The translations under genes and the position numbers were made by a program. 64,000 nucleotides of DNA from Streptomyces rishiriensis (GTDB lineage Bacteria; Actinomycetota; Actinomycetes; Streptomycetales; Streptomycetaceae): NCBI RefSeq assembly GCF_030815485.1, contig NZ_JAUSWV010000002.1, positions 8,308,001 through 8,372,000 of the forward strand. The letters run 5' to 3'. The first letter of the stretch is position 1. Every line of letters starts with the position of its first letter. The notes below the pieces were generated by a model. That model made no database searches and had not been told where the DNA came from. It saw only the letters and a list, made by a program, of their open reading frames with translations. Shown here one piece after another: positions 17,132 to 25,039 of this stretch.

Positions 17132-18139
17132 TTGAAAGAGCGAGCCGGGTCGGTGAGATTCGGCGTGATCGGTTGTGCCGACATCGCGTGGCGGCGGACG
17201 TTGCCGGCGATGCGCAGTGAACAGAGCATCGAGATACGGGCCGTGGCGAGCCGTGACCTGACGAGGGCCGAGCGGTTCACCGACAACTTCGGCGGAGTGG
17301 CCGTGAAAGGCTACGCGGAGCTGCTGAAGCGGGACGACGTGGACGCCGTCTACATTCCGCTGCCGGCCGCGCTGCATGCCGAGTGGGTGGAGCGTGCGCT
17401 GCTGGCCGGCAAGCATGTCCTTGCCGAGAAGCCGCTCACCACCCGGTCCCGGGAGACCGGACGCCTCCTTGGCCTGGCCGGCGAACGTGGACGCCTGCTG
17501 CTGGAGAACATGATGTTCCTGCACCATCCGCAGCACCGCCACGTCGACGATCTCGTCTCGAGCGGAGCCATCGGCGAGCTCCGCTCGTTCATGAGCACCT
17601 TCACGATTCCGCCGAGGCCGCCGGGGGACTCCCGTTACCTGCCGGACGTCGGCGGTGGCGCTCTGGAGGACATCGGCGTCTATCCCCTCCGTGCCGCGCT
17701 CCGGTTTCTCGGACCCCGCCTTCGTCTGGTCGGCGCGACGCTCCGCGTCGAACGAGCGCGGGGTGCCGTGGTGGGCGGCAGCGCCCTGTTGTCCGATCCG
17801 GTCGGTGCCACGGCGCAGCTCTCCTTCGGCATGGAGCATTCCTACTGCAGCGGTTACGAGCTGCGGGGCGCCTCGGGCCGGCTCGGTCTCGACCGTGCAT
17901 TCACGCCACCGCCCGATCACCGCCCCGTCCTGCGGATGGAGCGTCGGAACCGCGGTGAGGAGATCACCCTTCCGGCGGGAGACCAGTTCGCGAACATCGT
18001 CGCCTCCTTCGCCGCCGCCCTCCTGTCCGACGACGGCGTGATCGCACGGGACCTGGCCGCCCAGAACCTCGGTTCGCTCCGGCAGGCCGAACTCGTCGAC
18101 GACATCCGCGACAGGGCCGAGTACGCGTACACGTCCTGA
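17132..18139 (+). CDS. Gfo/Idh/MocA oxidoreductase, probable NDP-sugar 3-ketoreductase
   Basis: A 335-residue protein with an N-terminal Rossmann fold (GVIGCADIAWRRTLPAM) and the family signature AEKPLTT, followed by the C-terminal alpha/beta substrate domain (GGALEDIGVYPLRAAL). TTG 17,132 has GGGAGGA 6 bases upstream. In deoxysugar pathways this family reduces the C3 keto group left by a 2,3-dehydratase on the way to 2,6-dideoxy and 2,3,6-trideoxy sugars (OleW/UrdT-type). A 3-ketoreductase, 4-ketoreductase, 3,5-epimerase and glycosyltransferase all occur within 6 kb, which supports that role. The matching 2,3-dehydratase is not in the window. Confidence 0.87.
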   Translation: MKERAGSVRFGVIGCADIAWRRTLPAMRSEQSIEIRAVASRDLTRAERFTDNFGGVAVKGYAELLKRDDVDAVYIPLPAALHAEWVERALLAGKHVLAEKPLTTRSRETGRLLGLAGERGRLLLENMMFLHHPQHRHVDDLVSSGAIGELRSFMSTFTIPPRPPGDSRYLPDVGGGALEDIGVYPLRAALRFLGPRLRLVGATLRVERARGAVVGGSALLSDPVGATAQLSFGMEHSYCSGYELRGASGRLGLDRAFTPPPDHRPVLRMERRNRGEEITLPAGDQFANIVASFAAALLSDDGVIARDLAAQNLGSLRQAELVDDIRDRAEYAYTS

Positions 18140-18207
18140 GCGCACGCGTGGACCCGGCCGACATCCGCTGTGACGCCCGCAGCCCCCCGCAGCACCGACA
18201 GGACTGT

Positions 18208-18236
18208 CCGGCCGACGCGTTGAACGCGTCGGCCGG
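18208..18236. terminator. Bidirectional hairpin terminator
   Basis: CCGGCCGACGCG (18,208-18,219), loop TTGAA, then CGCGTCGGCCGG (18,225-18,236), a perfect 12-bp stem. It lies between the convergent ends of the sugar ketoreductase and the alpha/beta hydrolase. Confidence 0.75.
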
Positions 18237-18293
18237 CAGGGGGCGGGTGGGCGCCCCGGGCCCGACGTACATCAGGACGTCCGTCGCCGGGTC

Positions 18294-19340
18294 CTACGGT
18301 GCCGCGACGCCCATGGCCCACGTCAGCATGATGGAGCTGGTGACCGGCGCCGTCGTCGCCAGCGCCATGTCGTGACCCGTCTCCGGGACCATGGCGACCT
18401 TGAGCTTCGCCTCGGGCAGGTAGTACTGCGACTCGTGGGCCAGCACGCTGTCCGTGTCGTCGCAGTCGTAGGCGGTCACCCCCTGGCACTCCAACCAGTC
18501 CTGCGCCCCACCGACGACGAGCACCGGCACCTGGATCCCGTACGGCGGCTGCGCCGGCTGCGTCGTCGCGATCGGCTGGACGTCCTTGGTCTCCTCGTCC
18601 ATGGCCACCACTGCCGGATCGGTCGTGGCCGGGTAGTAGAACATGGAACCGCGCGTCCCCGGTTTGGTGGTCATGTACCCCGCGTCGAAGCCGGAGTTCG
18701 CGAACTTCGGATCTTGTACGGCCGGGTACATGTTGGCGGCTACGATCGCGGCGTGGTCCGGGTTGTGCCCGTTCAACGCGCTGGTAAGGATGGCTCCGTC
18801 CACATCGCCGTACCGTGGGATCTCGCGCCAGGCGTAGAACGAGCCGAGCGCGTGTCCCACCCAGATCACCTTCTTGAACGCCTGCCCGTCGAGGGTTCCG
18901 TTGCGCAGAGCGGTGATGGCGTCGTGCAGCGCCACGGTGCCGGCGTCACCGGTGACCTGGCTGCTCAGGGGATGGGAGCTGTTACCCGATCCGATCGGGT
19001 CGACGTTGAAGGTGGCGTACCCGGCCGCGACGGCGTTGCGCACGTACGAGTAGTAGCCGTTGCCGACGGGGAAATCCCAGTACACGTGGTTGTAGAACCC
19101 GCCGTGTACGAGCAACTGCACGGTGGTGGGGCGGCGGTTGCGGGGTTGGCAGAGCTCACCCCACAGGGTCTCCGTCGCCTGGCCGGAGTCGGAGAGGCGG
19201 ACCGGCAGCGAGTACGGCTTGCAACTCACTCCCTGGCCTGCTTCGTCCGCGGTGGCGGACGGGGAAGCGGCCACCAGCCCGGCGACCGTCATGAGCGCCG
19301 CGAGAAGTAAGTATTTCCATGATGAATGTCCAGCTGACAC
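18294..19340 (-). CDS. Secreted alpha/beta-hydrolase fold protein
   Basis: A 348-residue protein starting at GTG 19,340. The first about 32 residues are a signal peptide (KYLLLAALMTVAGLVAASPSATA). The mature part shows the alpha/beta-hydrolase layout: LLVHGGFYNHVYWDF (oxyanion region), a nucleophile elbow that reads GHALGS, with Ala where the catalytic Ser/Cys is expected in GxSxG, and a late VPETGHD that could hold the His. The altered elbow is unusual: either the next Ser is used or the enzyme is not a classical hydrolase. CloN7, which transfers the pyrrolyl group to the sugar, is also reported as an alpha/beta-fold acyltransferase, but an exported location fits poorly. Convergent with the ketoreductase. 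Confidence 0.8.
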   Translation of the reverse strand: MSAGHSSWKYLLLAALMTVAGLVAASPSATADEAGQGVSCKPYSLPVRLSDSGQATETLWGELCQPRNRRPTTVQLLVHGGFYNHVYWDFPVGNGYYSYVRNAVAAGYATFNVDPIGSGNSSHPLSSQVTGDAGTVALHDAITALRNGTLDGQAFKKVIWVGHALGSFYAWREIPRYGDVDGAILTSALNGHNPDHAAIVAANMYPAVQDPKFANSGFDAGYMTTKPGTRGSMFYYPATTDPAVVAMDEETKDVQPIATTQPAQPPYGIQVPVLVVGGAQDWLECQGVTAYDCDDTDSVLAHESQYYLPEAKLKVAMVPETGHDMALATTAPVTSSIMLTWAMGVAAP

Positions 19341-19464
19341 AGGATCACTGCTCCACGACCGAAAGGAATGTAGTCCACGGGGAGATCTGCCAGATCTGAC
19401 GCATGCTGCCGGAGGGCCTGGAGACCGGCGCTCGAGGTGTGCACCCTCAAGGGTTCCGTTCTCT

Positions 19465-19506
19465 CACAGGCCTCATAGTGGGCAGCAGCCCACTATGAGG
19501 CCTGTG
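19465..19506. promoter_or_regulatory. Perfect 19-bp inverted repeat containing the cluster palindrome
   Basis: ACAGGCCTCATAGTGGGC (19,466-19,483), loop AGCA, then its exact reverse complement (19,488-19,505), extended by one more pair. The core CATAGTGGGC-N4-GCCCACTATG (19,474-19,497) recurs at 24,121-24,144. The site lies in the 358-base region between the divergent hydrolase (start 19,340) and glycosyltransferase (start 19,700); nothing else is evident in that gap. It could be a regulator operator or a hairpin acting on RNA. Confidence 0.7.
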
Positions 19507-19699
19507 TTCACCTTGTTGTCAATAGCCCGCGGCTCCCCGGGGTCGTACGAGCAGGTTGCCGCCATGACGGGCGGGGCATTCCGCGTACCAGAAATTCCGG
19601 CGAGGCGGTACCCCGATCAGCCAGGCTTGTCCCGGTCGCACCGAAGCGGCACCGTGGGGCCCACCGTCACGCCTGCTGACAAGAATGGTCGGGTATCGG

Positions 19700-20890
19700 A
19701 TGCGCATACTGTTCATTCCGGCTTCCGCGCCGTCGCACTATTTCCCGATGGTGCCGCTGATCTGGGCCTGCCGCACCGCTGGTCATGACGTCTGTGTCGC
19801 CGCGCAGCCCTGGGGTGAATCAGTCGTCGTGAGTTCTGGGGTGTCGATGGTCACCATCGCCAAGGACTTCGACATGACCGAGGAACTGGCGCGGCACCGG
19901 CAGAGGGGACCGGTCGAGAGCGAACCGGGCGCCCCGCCTCCGCTGTATCAGACGCTGGTCAACGCCCAGGTCCGATTCGCCATGGAGGCCGCGAGCGACG
20001 TGGTGTCCCTCGCCCGTGACTGGCGCGCCGACCTGGTCGTCGCGGATCCGCTCGTGCTCGCGGCGCCACTGGCGGCCGCGGCGGCGAACGCGCCGCTGGT
20101 TCACCACCTCTGGGGCCCGGATCTGCTGCGCGGCTCCGGGTACGGCTACCCCGGATGCGGGATGTCGCCGGATGCCTGGCCCGAACCCCTGCGTGAACTC
20201 TATGCGCGCCACGGATGCGCGCCGCGCACCGAGAACGCCGTCGCGGCGGTCGATCCGTGGCTGGGGAGCATGCAGATCGTCGAGATACCGTCGCGGATTC
20301 CCGCCCGGTTCGTCCCCTACAACGGAACCGGCGTCCTGCCGCCCTCGGTTCTCGCTGCTCCGCGGCGGCGACGGGTCCTGGTCACCTGGGGCTCGATGCT
20401 GGTGATCCGTGACGGCATCGAGGCGTTCCCGGTCGCTGACGTCGTCAAGGCGCTCCACGAGCACGACGTCGAGGTCGTTCTCGCGGTCACGGGCGCCGAT
20501 CGCAGGTGGGTTCCGAGCCTGCCCCCGGGGGTCACCGTGGTGGAGAACGTCCCCCTCAACGCGATCATGCCGTCGTGCGACGCGGTCGTACACCACGGCG
20601 GAGCCGGCACAATCATGACGGCCGCGTACTACGGAGTCCCGCAGCTCGGCGTGCCGGCCACCCGTGACGTGCAGACCTGCTGCGCCCGGCTGGCCGCCAC
20701 CGGGGCCGGAATCGCCGTCAACAGGGAGGACGCGACGGTGGACGCACTGGCGAGCGCCGTCGCGACCCTCCTGACCGGCGACCGGATCGGAGGTGCCGCT
20801 GTGGCGCTGCGCGACGAGGTTCTCGCCCAGCCGAGCCCCGCCGAGGTGGCCGCACGCCTGACCGCACTCACCGCCGGCGCCCTCGGATAG
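19700..20890 (+). CDS. Glycosyltransferase, GT1 family (activator-independent antibiotic type)
   Basis: A 396-residue GT-B glycosyltransferase. The N-terminal acceptor domain begins RILFIPASAPSHYFPMVPLIWACRTAGHDV. The C-terminal NDP-sugar domain has VTWGSM, the VVENVPLNAIMPSCDAVVHH stretch and the signature HHGGAGTIMTAAYYGVPQL. ATG 19,700 gives the standard family N-terminus; ATG 19,685 is an alternative, and neither has a strong ribosome site. It should attach the deoxysugar made by the neighbouring ketoreductases and epimerase to the terpenoid aglycone. It is the only glycosyltransferase in the window, consistent with a single sugar. It is convergent with the 4-ketoreductase gene, 53 bases away. 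Confidence 0.92.
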   Translation: MRILFIPASAPSHYFPMVPLIWACRTAGHDVCVAAQPWGESVVVSSGVSMVTIAKDFDMTEELARHRQRGPVESEPGAPPPLYQTLVNAQVRFAMEAASDVVSLARDWRADLVVADPLVLAAPLAAAAANAPLVHHLWGPDLLRGSGYGYPGCGMSPDAWPEPLRELYARHGCAPRTENAVAAVDPWLGSMQIVEIPSRIPARFVPYNGTGVLPPSVLAAPRRRRVLVTWGSMLVIRDGIEAFPVADVVKALHEHDVEVVLAVTGADRRWVPSLPPGVTVVENVPLNAIMPSCDAVVHHGGAGTIMTAAYYGVPQLGVPATRDVQTCCARLAATGAGIAVNREDATVDALASAVATLLTGDRIGGAAVALRDEVLAQPSPAEVAARLTALTAGALG

Positions 20891-20943
20891 CAGGAGAAGA
20901 GCGGGCTCTGGAAGGGCAGGCCTCGACTCGGGAAGAGCCGGGC

Positions 20944-21879
20944 TCAGGACGAGAGCGCGTCCGCCACACCGGCCAGGCCGTCGTGCAGCCGGACGAGAGG
21001 TTGCCAGCCCGCGGCCGCTGCGAAGGACGACGGATCGACGTGCACGTTCCCGAAGTCGGTCGCGTCCGCCCAGTCCGGTGGCGGCACGGTGACCACGGGC
21101 ACGGCCGGGCGTCCGGTCCGGGCCGCGACCAGCTCGGCGAGAGTGCGGAACACCTCGCCGAGCCGCGCGGGCCGGCCGGTTCCCACCGGCCAGCGGCCGC
21201 CGCTGAGTGCCTCGGGCGCACGCGTCGCGGCGACGAAGGCGCGTGCGGCGTCCGTGACGTGCACCAGGTCCCGCTCCACCGTGCCGTCGTGCCACATGGT
21301 GATCGGCTCGTCCGCGAAGGCTCTGCGGGCCATCGCGGCGACCACGCCGCGGCCCGTCGCGCCGGTGATGGGGGTTCTGCCGTAGACCGTGGCCGGACGG
21401 AGCACGATCCCGCGCACCGCACCGTTCCGGGTCGCCTCTCCGAGCAACTGCTCGGCCGCGATCTTCTCCCGCACGTAGTCGTTGAGCGGTAGTCCGGCAG
21501 GGGCCGACGCCTGAACGGTGCTGGCGAACACGACGATCGGCGGTCGTCCGCGCACTGAGCGGACGAGCGTGTCGAGCAGGCCTGTACTCAGACGCGCGGA
21601 ATCGCTGCCAGGGTCGCGCCAGGAGCGTTCGTCGGGGAGCTGAGCCGCGAGGTGGATGATGGTGTCCGCGCCGTCGACGGCGTCACGCACCGCACGCGGA
21701 TCGGTCAGGTCCGCGAGGTGAACCTCGGCTGAGGAGGCCGGAAGCGGAAGCCTTCGCTCATGAGAGACGAGCCGAAGGCGTACCGGGAGGTCGATCAGCT
21801 CGGCGGTGACCGCGGCGCCGAGAAACCCGGATGCGCCGAGTACCGTTACGAGCGGCCGGTTCTTGGCCGATGACAACAC
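20944..21879 (-). CDS. NAD-dependent epimerase/dehydratase family, probable dTDP-sugar 4-ketoreductase
   Basis: A 311-residue extended SDR. The nucleotide-binding motif is TVLGASGFLGAAV and the catalytic pair is in NDYVREK, followed by RPATVYGR, typical of NDP-sugar reductases and epimerases. GTG 21,879 follows GAGAGGGG. In deoxysugar pathways this family (UrdZ3, NovS and CloS types) performs the last reduction at C4 before glycosyl transfer. It is followed on the same strand by nothing and preceded by the 3,5-epimerase gene 112 bases upstream, so the two are probably co-transcribed from a promoter near 22,630. Confidence 0.88.
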   Translation of the reverse strand: MLSSAKNRPLVTVLGASGFLGAAVTAELIDLPVRLRLVSHERRLPLPASSAEVHLADLTDPRAVRDAVDGADTIIHLAAQLPDERSWRDPGSDSARLSTGLLDTLVRSVRGRPPIVVFASTVQASAPAGLPLNDYVREKIAAEQLLGEATRNGAVRGIVLRPATVYGRTPITGATGRGVVAAMARRAFADEPITMWHDGTVERDLVHVTDAARAFVAATRAPEALSGGRWPVGTGRPARLGEVFRTLAELVAARTGRPAVPVVTVPPPDWADATDFGNVHVDPSSFAAAAGWQPLVRLHDGLAGVADALSS

Positions 21880-21991
21880 GATTGCCCCTCTCTGCTCCTG
21901 CTGTGTCGAGCCGCCGGCCGCACGCGTCCGCCCAGGGGCGCGCCTTGTCCACGCCGCGGAGCGTCCTGCACGCTGTCGGCCGGTGAAGGAC

Positions 21992-22567
21992 CTAGAGAGG
22001 GCCGGTGCAGTGGGGGAGTATCCCGGAGGCTGCCGCCTCCCGTAGACCCGGTGCGGCCCTGTCCTTGTCCGAGATGATCGGTTCCTCGTCCAGCGTCCAG
22101 GGCAGGGCGAGTTCGGGGTCCAACGGGTTCACGTCGATCTGGGAGCCCGGGACGAACTGTTCCGCGCACAGGTAGTTGATCCGGGTGTCGTCCGCGAGCG
22201 CCTGGTAGGCGTGCCCGAGACCGGGGACGAGGAACACCAGCTCGCCGGATTCCTCGGTCAGGGGTGCGGCGTCGAACGTCCCGAAGGCCGGCGACCCCAC
22301 TCGCAGATCCACCACGACATCGAGCACGGCGCCGCGCGTGCAGCTGATCAGCTTGGCCTCGCCGGAATCGGCCCCGGTGCCATGGACGCCGCGGATCGTC
22401 GTGCGCCTGCTGACCGAGACGTTGCCTTGACGGACTTGGAAGGGAAAGCCGGTCGCGCGGATCAACTCGTCGATCCGGAACGCCTCATAGAAACATCCCC
22501 GTCGGTCACGGTACTTGTCGGGGATGATGCGAAATGCGCCCGCTATCGCCATTTCCTTGATCTCCAA
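21992..22567 (-). CDS. dTDP-4-keto-6-deoxyhexose 3,5-epimerase (RmlC-like)
   Basis: A 191-residue cupin epimerase. Landmarks: IAGAFRIIPDKYRDRRGCFYE at the N-terminus, the catalytic His in TIRGVHG, FLVPGLGHAYQAL, and LDPELALPW near the end. The Tyr at the start of the YKxTxxY-like segment is kept (NYLCAEQF), but the last aromatic is Phe rather than Tyr, which may affect C3 versus C5 specificity. TTG 22,567 with GGAGGG upstream gives the normal family N-terminus; an ATG 15 bases later is possible. A 5-epimerase converts the D- to the L-series, consistent with an L-configured deoxysugar such as L-amicetose. Confidence 0.9.
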   Translation of the reverse strand: MEIKEMAIAGAFRIIPDKYRDRRGCFYEAFRIDELIRATGFPFQVRQGNVSVSRRTTIRGVHGTGADSGEAKLISCTRGAVLDVVVDLRVGSPAFGTFDAAPLTEESGELVFLVPGLGHAYQALADDTRINYLCAEQFVPGSQIDVNPLDPELALPWTLDEEPIISDKDRAAPGLREAAASGILPHCTGPL

Positions 22568-22604
22568 CGGTGGAGCCCTCCTGTCGGCGACGCGTGCACA
22601 CGTC

Positions 22605-22633
22605 ATTGTATGAGGAAAGTAAAATTCTGGTCA
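22605..22633 (-). promoter_or_regulatory. Candidate promoter for the epimerase-ketoreductase operon
   Basis: On the minus strand TGACCA (22,633-22,628), 17 bases, then TACAAT (22,610-22,605), about 38 bases before the TTG start of the epimerase. It lies in the most AT-rich stretch of the cluster (22,605-22,650). The 299-base divergent region also holds the upstream region of the P450 at 22,867, where TTGATC near 22,832 may be a -35 element. Confidence 0.5.
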
Positions 22634-22866
22634 CGCGTTCTCAATTATTCTGTTGGAGGGGGGACGTGACGTCATCCCCTTATTTGTTGGGGGCGGGTCC
22701 GCGGATTCCTGTCGCGGTGCGATGTGGCACCTCTTCGCGACCAGGAAAAACGTCTGCGGCGATAGGTGCGGACGCGTGGTGAGCATAACCGCGCTCGGTT
22801 GTCGTCCCTCGATGAGCCGGGTTGGTGTGTTGATCAGTCGGGCATACGCTTGTTAGCGTCAAGATC

Positions 22867-24096
22867 ATGGCTGAAATCCAGGAAACGACCTGGCCCTACC
22901 TCGCTGGAAAAGGGAATTCCGAGAGCGGCGTCGCCCCCGGTTATACGGTTCCGGCGCAGGTTAACGAGATGTGGCGAGAAACGCCTGTACGCAGAATTGC
23001 GACCAGGGACGGCCGCGACGCCTGGCTGGTGACCGGAATGGCGCAGGTGCGCGCCGTCCTCGCCGATCCGCGGTTCGGTCGCGTCGAGGCACGGCGACTC
23101 GGCGCCGTGGTGAGCCCCGCCGTCATCTTCACCAAACCCGGCATCCTCGACATGGACCCGCCGGAGCACACCCGGCTGCGTCGCTTGCTCGCAGGGGCGT
23201 TCAGCGCCCGCCGGATCCGCAGTCTCCGCCCACGGATCCAGCAGATCGCCGACGGACTGATCGAGACGATGAAGGAGGCCGGGCCACCCGCAGACCTGGC
23301 GGAGGGGCTGTCCTATCCGTTGCCGATCGCCGTGATCTGCGAGATTCTCGGCGTCCCCTACGCGGATCGGGAGATCTTCCGCGCCTGGGCCGATCGGGTC
23401 AGCGCCCCCGGGACGCAGCCGGAGGAGGCGATGTCGGCGCTGCGATCACTGTTCGACTACATGGGCGGACTGGTCGAGGACAAGCGCGCCCACCCCGATG
23501 GCAGTCTGCTCCACGGGCTTGTCACCGCCCGCGACGAGCAGGGCCGTCTCGACGACGAGGAGCTGGTCACCCTCGGCTGCGGCCTGCTCCTGGCAGGCTA
23601 CGAGACGACCGCGACCATGCTCGGCAAGGGGCTGCTGGCTCTGCTGGACCATCCGGACCAGCTGGCGGCGGTTCGCGCCGATCCGGGGTCGGTGCCCGCC
23701 GCGGTCTCCGAGGTGCTGCGCTATGTCACTCCTGGCGTCGACCCGCACGCCGGACTGATCCGCGCCACCACGACGGACGTGGAGCTCGGCGGAACCACCA
23801 TTCCCGCCCACAGCGTGGTCATCGCGTGCAACGCGGCCGCCAACTTCGACCCGGCGACGTTCCTGGACCCGGACCGATTCGACATCACCCGCGAGCGTGC
23901 CGCGGAGCACCTGGCGTTCGGGCACGGGATGCACCGCTGTGTGGGTGCCCAGCTCGCCCGGATCGAACTCGAGGTCGCGTTCGGCACCCTGTTCACGGCG
24001 ATCCCTGGATTGCGGCCGGCGGTGCCGTGCGACGAGATCGTTTACATCGAGGGCACGCTCATCAGGGGTTTGCGCTCGCTTCCGGTCCTCTGGTGA
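22867..24096 (+). CDS. Cytochrome P450
   Basis: A 409-residue complete P450. C helix DPPEHTRLRRLLAGAF, I helix LLLAGYETTATML with acid-Thr pair, ExxR in SEVLRYVT, DPDRFDITRE, and heme loop FGHGMHRCVGAQLARIE with Cys358. ATG 22,867 has only weak ribosome-site similarity upstream (CAAGATC), so it may be leaderless. It is divergent from the epimerase and followed 56 bases later by the second methyltransferase, with a large palindrome between them. It is the most canonical P450 of the four and probably an aglycone hydroxylase. Confidence 0.93.
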   Translation: MAEIQETTWPYLAGKGNSESGVAPGYTVPAQVNEMWRETPVRRIATRDGRDAWLVTGMAQVRAVLADPRFGRVEARRLGAVVSPAVIFTKPGILDMDPPEHTRLRRLLAGAFSARRIRSLRPRIQQIADGLIETMKEAGPPADLAEGLSYPLPIAVICEILGVPYADREIFRAWADRVSAPGTQPEEAMSALRSLFDYMGGLVEDKRAHPDGSLLHGLVTARDEQGRLDDEELVTLGCGLLLAGYETTATMLGKGLLALLDHPDQLAAVRADPGSVPAAVSEVLRYVTPGVDPHAGLIRATTTDVELGGTTIPAHSVVIACNAAANFDPATFLDPDRFDITRERAAEHLAFGHGMHRCVGAQLARIELEVAFGTLFTAIPGLRPAVPCDEIVYIEGTLIRGLRSLPVLW

Positions 24097-24113
24097 GTGT
24101 CCGGAACACCTCT

Positions 24114-24152
24114 GGATTGACATAGTGGGCGCGCGCCCACTATGGTCAATCC
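24114..24152. promoter_or_regulatory. Operator-like inverted repeat abutting the methyltransferase start
   Basis: The core CATAGTGGGC-GCGC-GCCCACTATG (24,121-24,144) is flanked by GGATTGA on the left and GTCAATCC on the right, so the imperfect repeat runs from 24,114 to the base before the ATG at 24,153. No ribosome site separates it from the start codon. The same 10-bp arms occur at 19,474-19,497. A bound repressor would block the methyltransferase promoter; as RNA the hairpin would hide its start. Confidence 0.7.
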
Positions 24153-24962
24153 ATGGCGAATTGGAAGCTCGATGGAGAACTCCATCAGCAGCGACGCGTG
24201 GCCGAATCCTATGGGATCGACGCAGAACGCTACGACCGAACTCGACCTCGTTATCCAGACGCTTTGGTGAACCGTATGGCGCGGTCATGCCCGGGTCTCG
24301 AGCTCCTGAATGTGGGCGCGGGTACGGGTATTGAGGCACGCCAATTCCAGGCCGTCGGATGTTCGGTTCTCGGCGTGGAGCCCGACACGCGGATGGCGGA
24401 GTTCGCGCGGGCCAAGGGCACTGAAATCGAAGTCGCACGATTCGAGGAATGGGAACCGGCAGGACGCCGATTCGACGGGATCATCTCGGGCCAAGCCTGG
24501 CACTGGGTGGACCCCGTGGCGGGTGCGGCCAAGGCGGCGTCGGTGCTGCGTCCGGGAGGACGGCTGGCCGCCTTCTGGAACGTCTCCCAACCTCCGGAAG
24601 AGGTGCGCGACGCCTTCAGGGAGGTCTACGTCGAGGTGGTGCCGGACGCGCTGGCCACTCGCGCCTACAGCATGCCGACGCCTCCGCCGAGCGCCTCCCC
24701 GCTCCTCACCAAGACCATCGAGGGCATCCGCCAGGTCGACGGATTCGGTGAGCCCGAGCAATGGCAGTTCGAGTGGCAGTACACCTACAGCAAGGACGAA
24801 TGGCTGGATCAGCTGCCCACGCAGGGGGATCACGGCCAGTTCCCGCCCGAGAAGCTGGACAGGGTGCTGGCGGGGGTCGGCGCCGCCATTGACGCCATGG
24901 GTGGCAGCTTCGACATGAAGTACACCGCCGTCGCGGTGACCGCGACGCTGCCGACGCCCTGA
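24153..24962 (+). CDS. SAM-dependent methyltransferase, paralogue of the gene at 1,039
   Basis: A 269-residue class I methyltransferase. The SAM-binding loop reads LLNVGAGTGIEARQF, with GAG in place of the first paralogue's GCG, followed by GVEPDTRMAEFARAKG and SGQAWHWVD. The C-terminal SKDEWLDQLPTQGDHG and GAAIDAMGGSFDMKYT match the paralogue nearly residue for residue. The ATG directly follows the inverted repeat and lacks a ribosome site, so translation may be leaderless. It is the last gene of the cluster on this side and is followed by a strong terminator. Probably an O-methyltransferase on the sugar or aglycone; which one is unknown. Confidence 0.86.
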   Translation: MANWKLDGELHQQRRVAESYGIDAERYDRTRPRYPDALVNRMARSCPGLELLNVGAGTGIEARQFQAVGCSVLGVEPDTRMAEFARAKGTEIEVARFEEWEPAGRRFDGIISGQAWHWVDPVAGAAKAASVLRPGGRLAAFWNVSQPPEEVRDAFREVYVEVVPDALATRAYSMPTPPPSASPLLTKTIEGIRQVDGFGEPEQWQFEWQYTYSKDEWLDQLPTQGDHGQFPPEKLDRVLAGVGAAIDAMGGSFDMKYTAVAVTATLPTP

Positions 24963-24997
24963 CATCACACCGCCGCGCTCCGCGCGAGTGCTGCCGA

Positions 24998-25039
24998 CGA
25001 CATGCCGTGACCTCGTGACTCCGAGGCCACGGCATGTCG
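24998..25039. terminator. Strong hairpin terminator closing the biosynthetic cluster
   Basis: CGACATGCCGTGACCTCG (24,998-25,015), loop TGACTC, then CGAGGCCACGGCATGTCG (25,022-25,039): 17 of 18 positions pair. It lies 35 bases after the methyltransferase stop. From here to 25,345 no gene is supported; the last bases hold the GGGAGGG ribosome site of the next gene. Confidence 0.8.

Noticed and set aside
19465-19506. Reading the 19-bp inverted repeat simply as a terminator
   Set aside because: It lies between divergent starts, not after a gene, and its core recurs at a second promoter.
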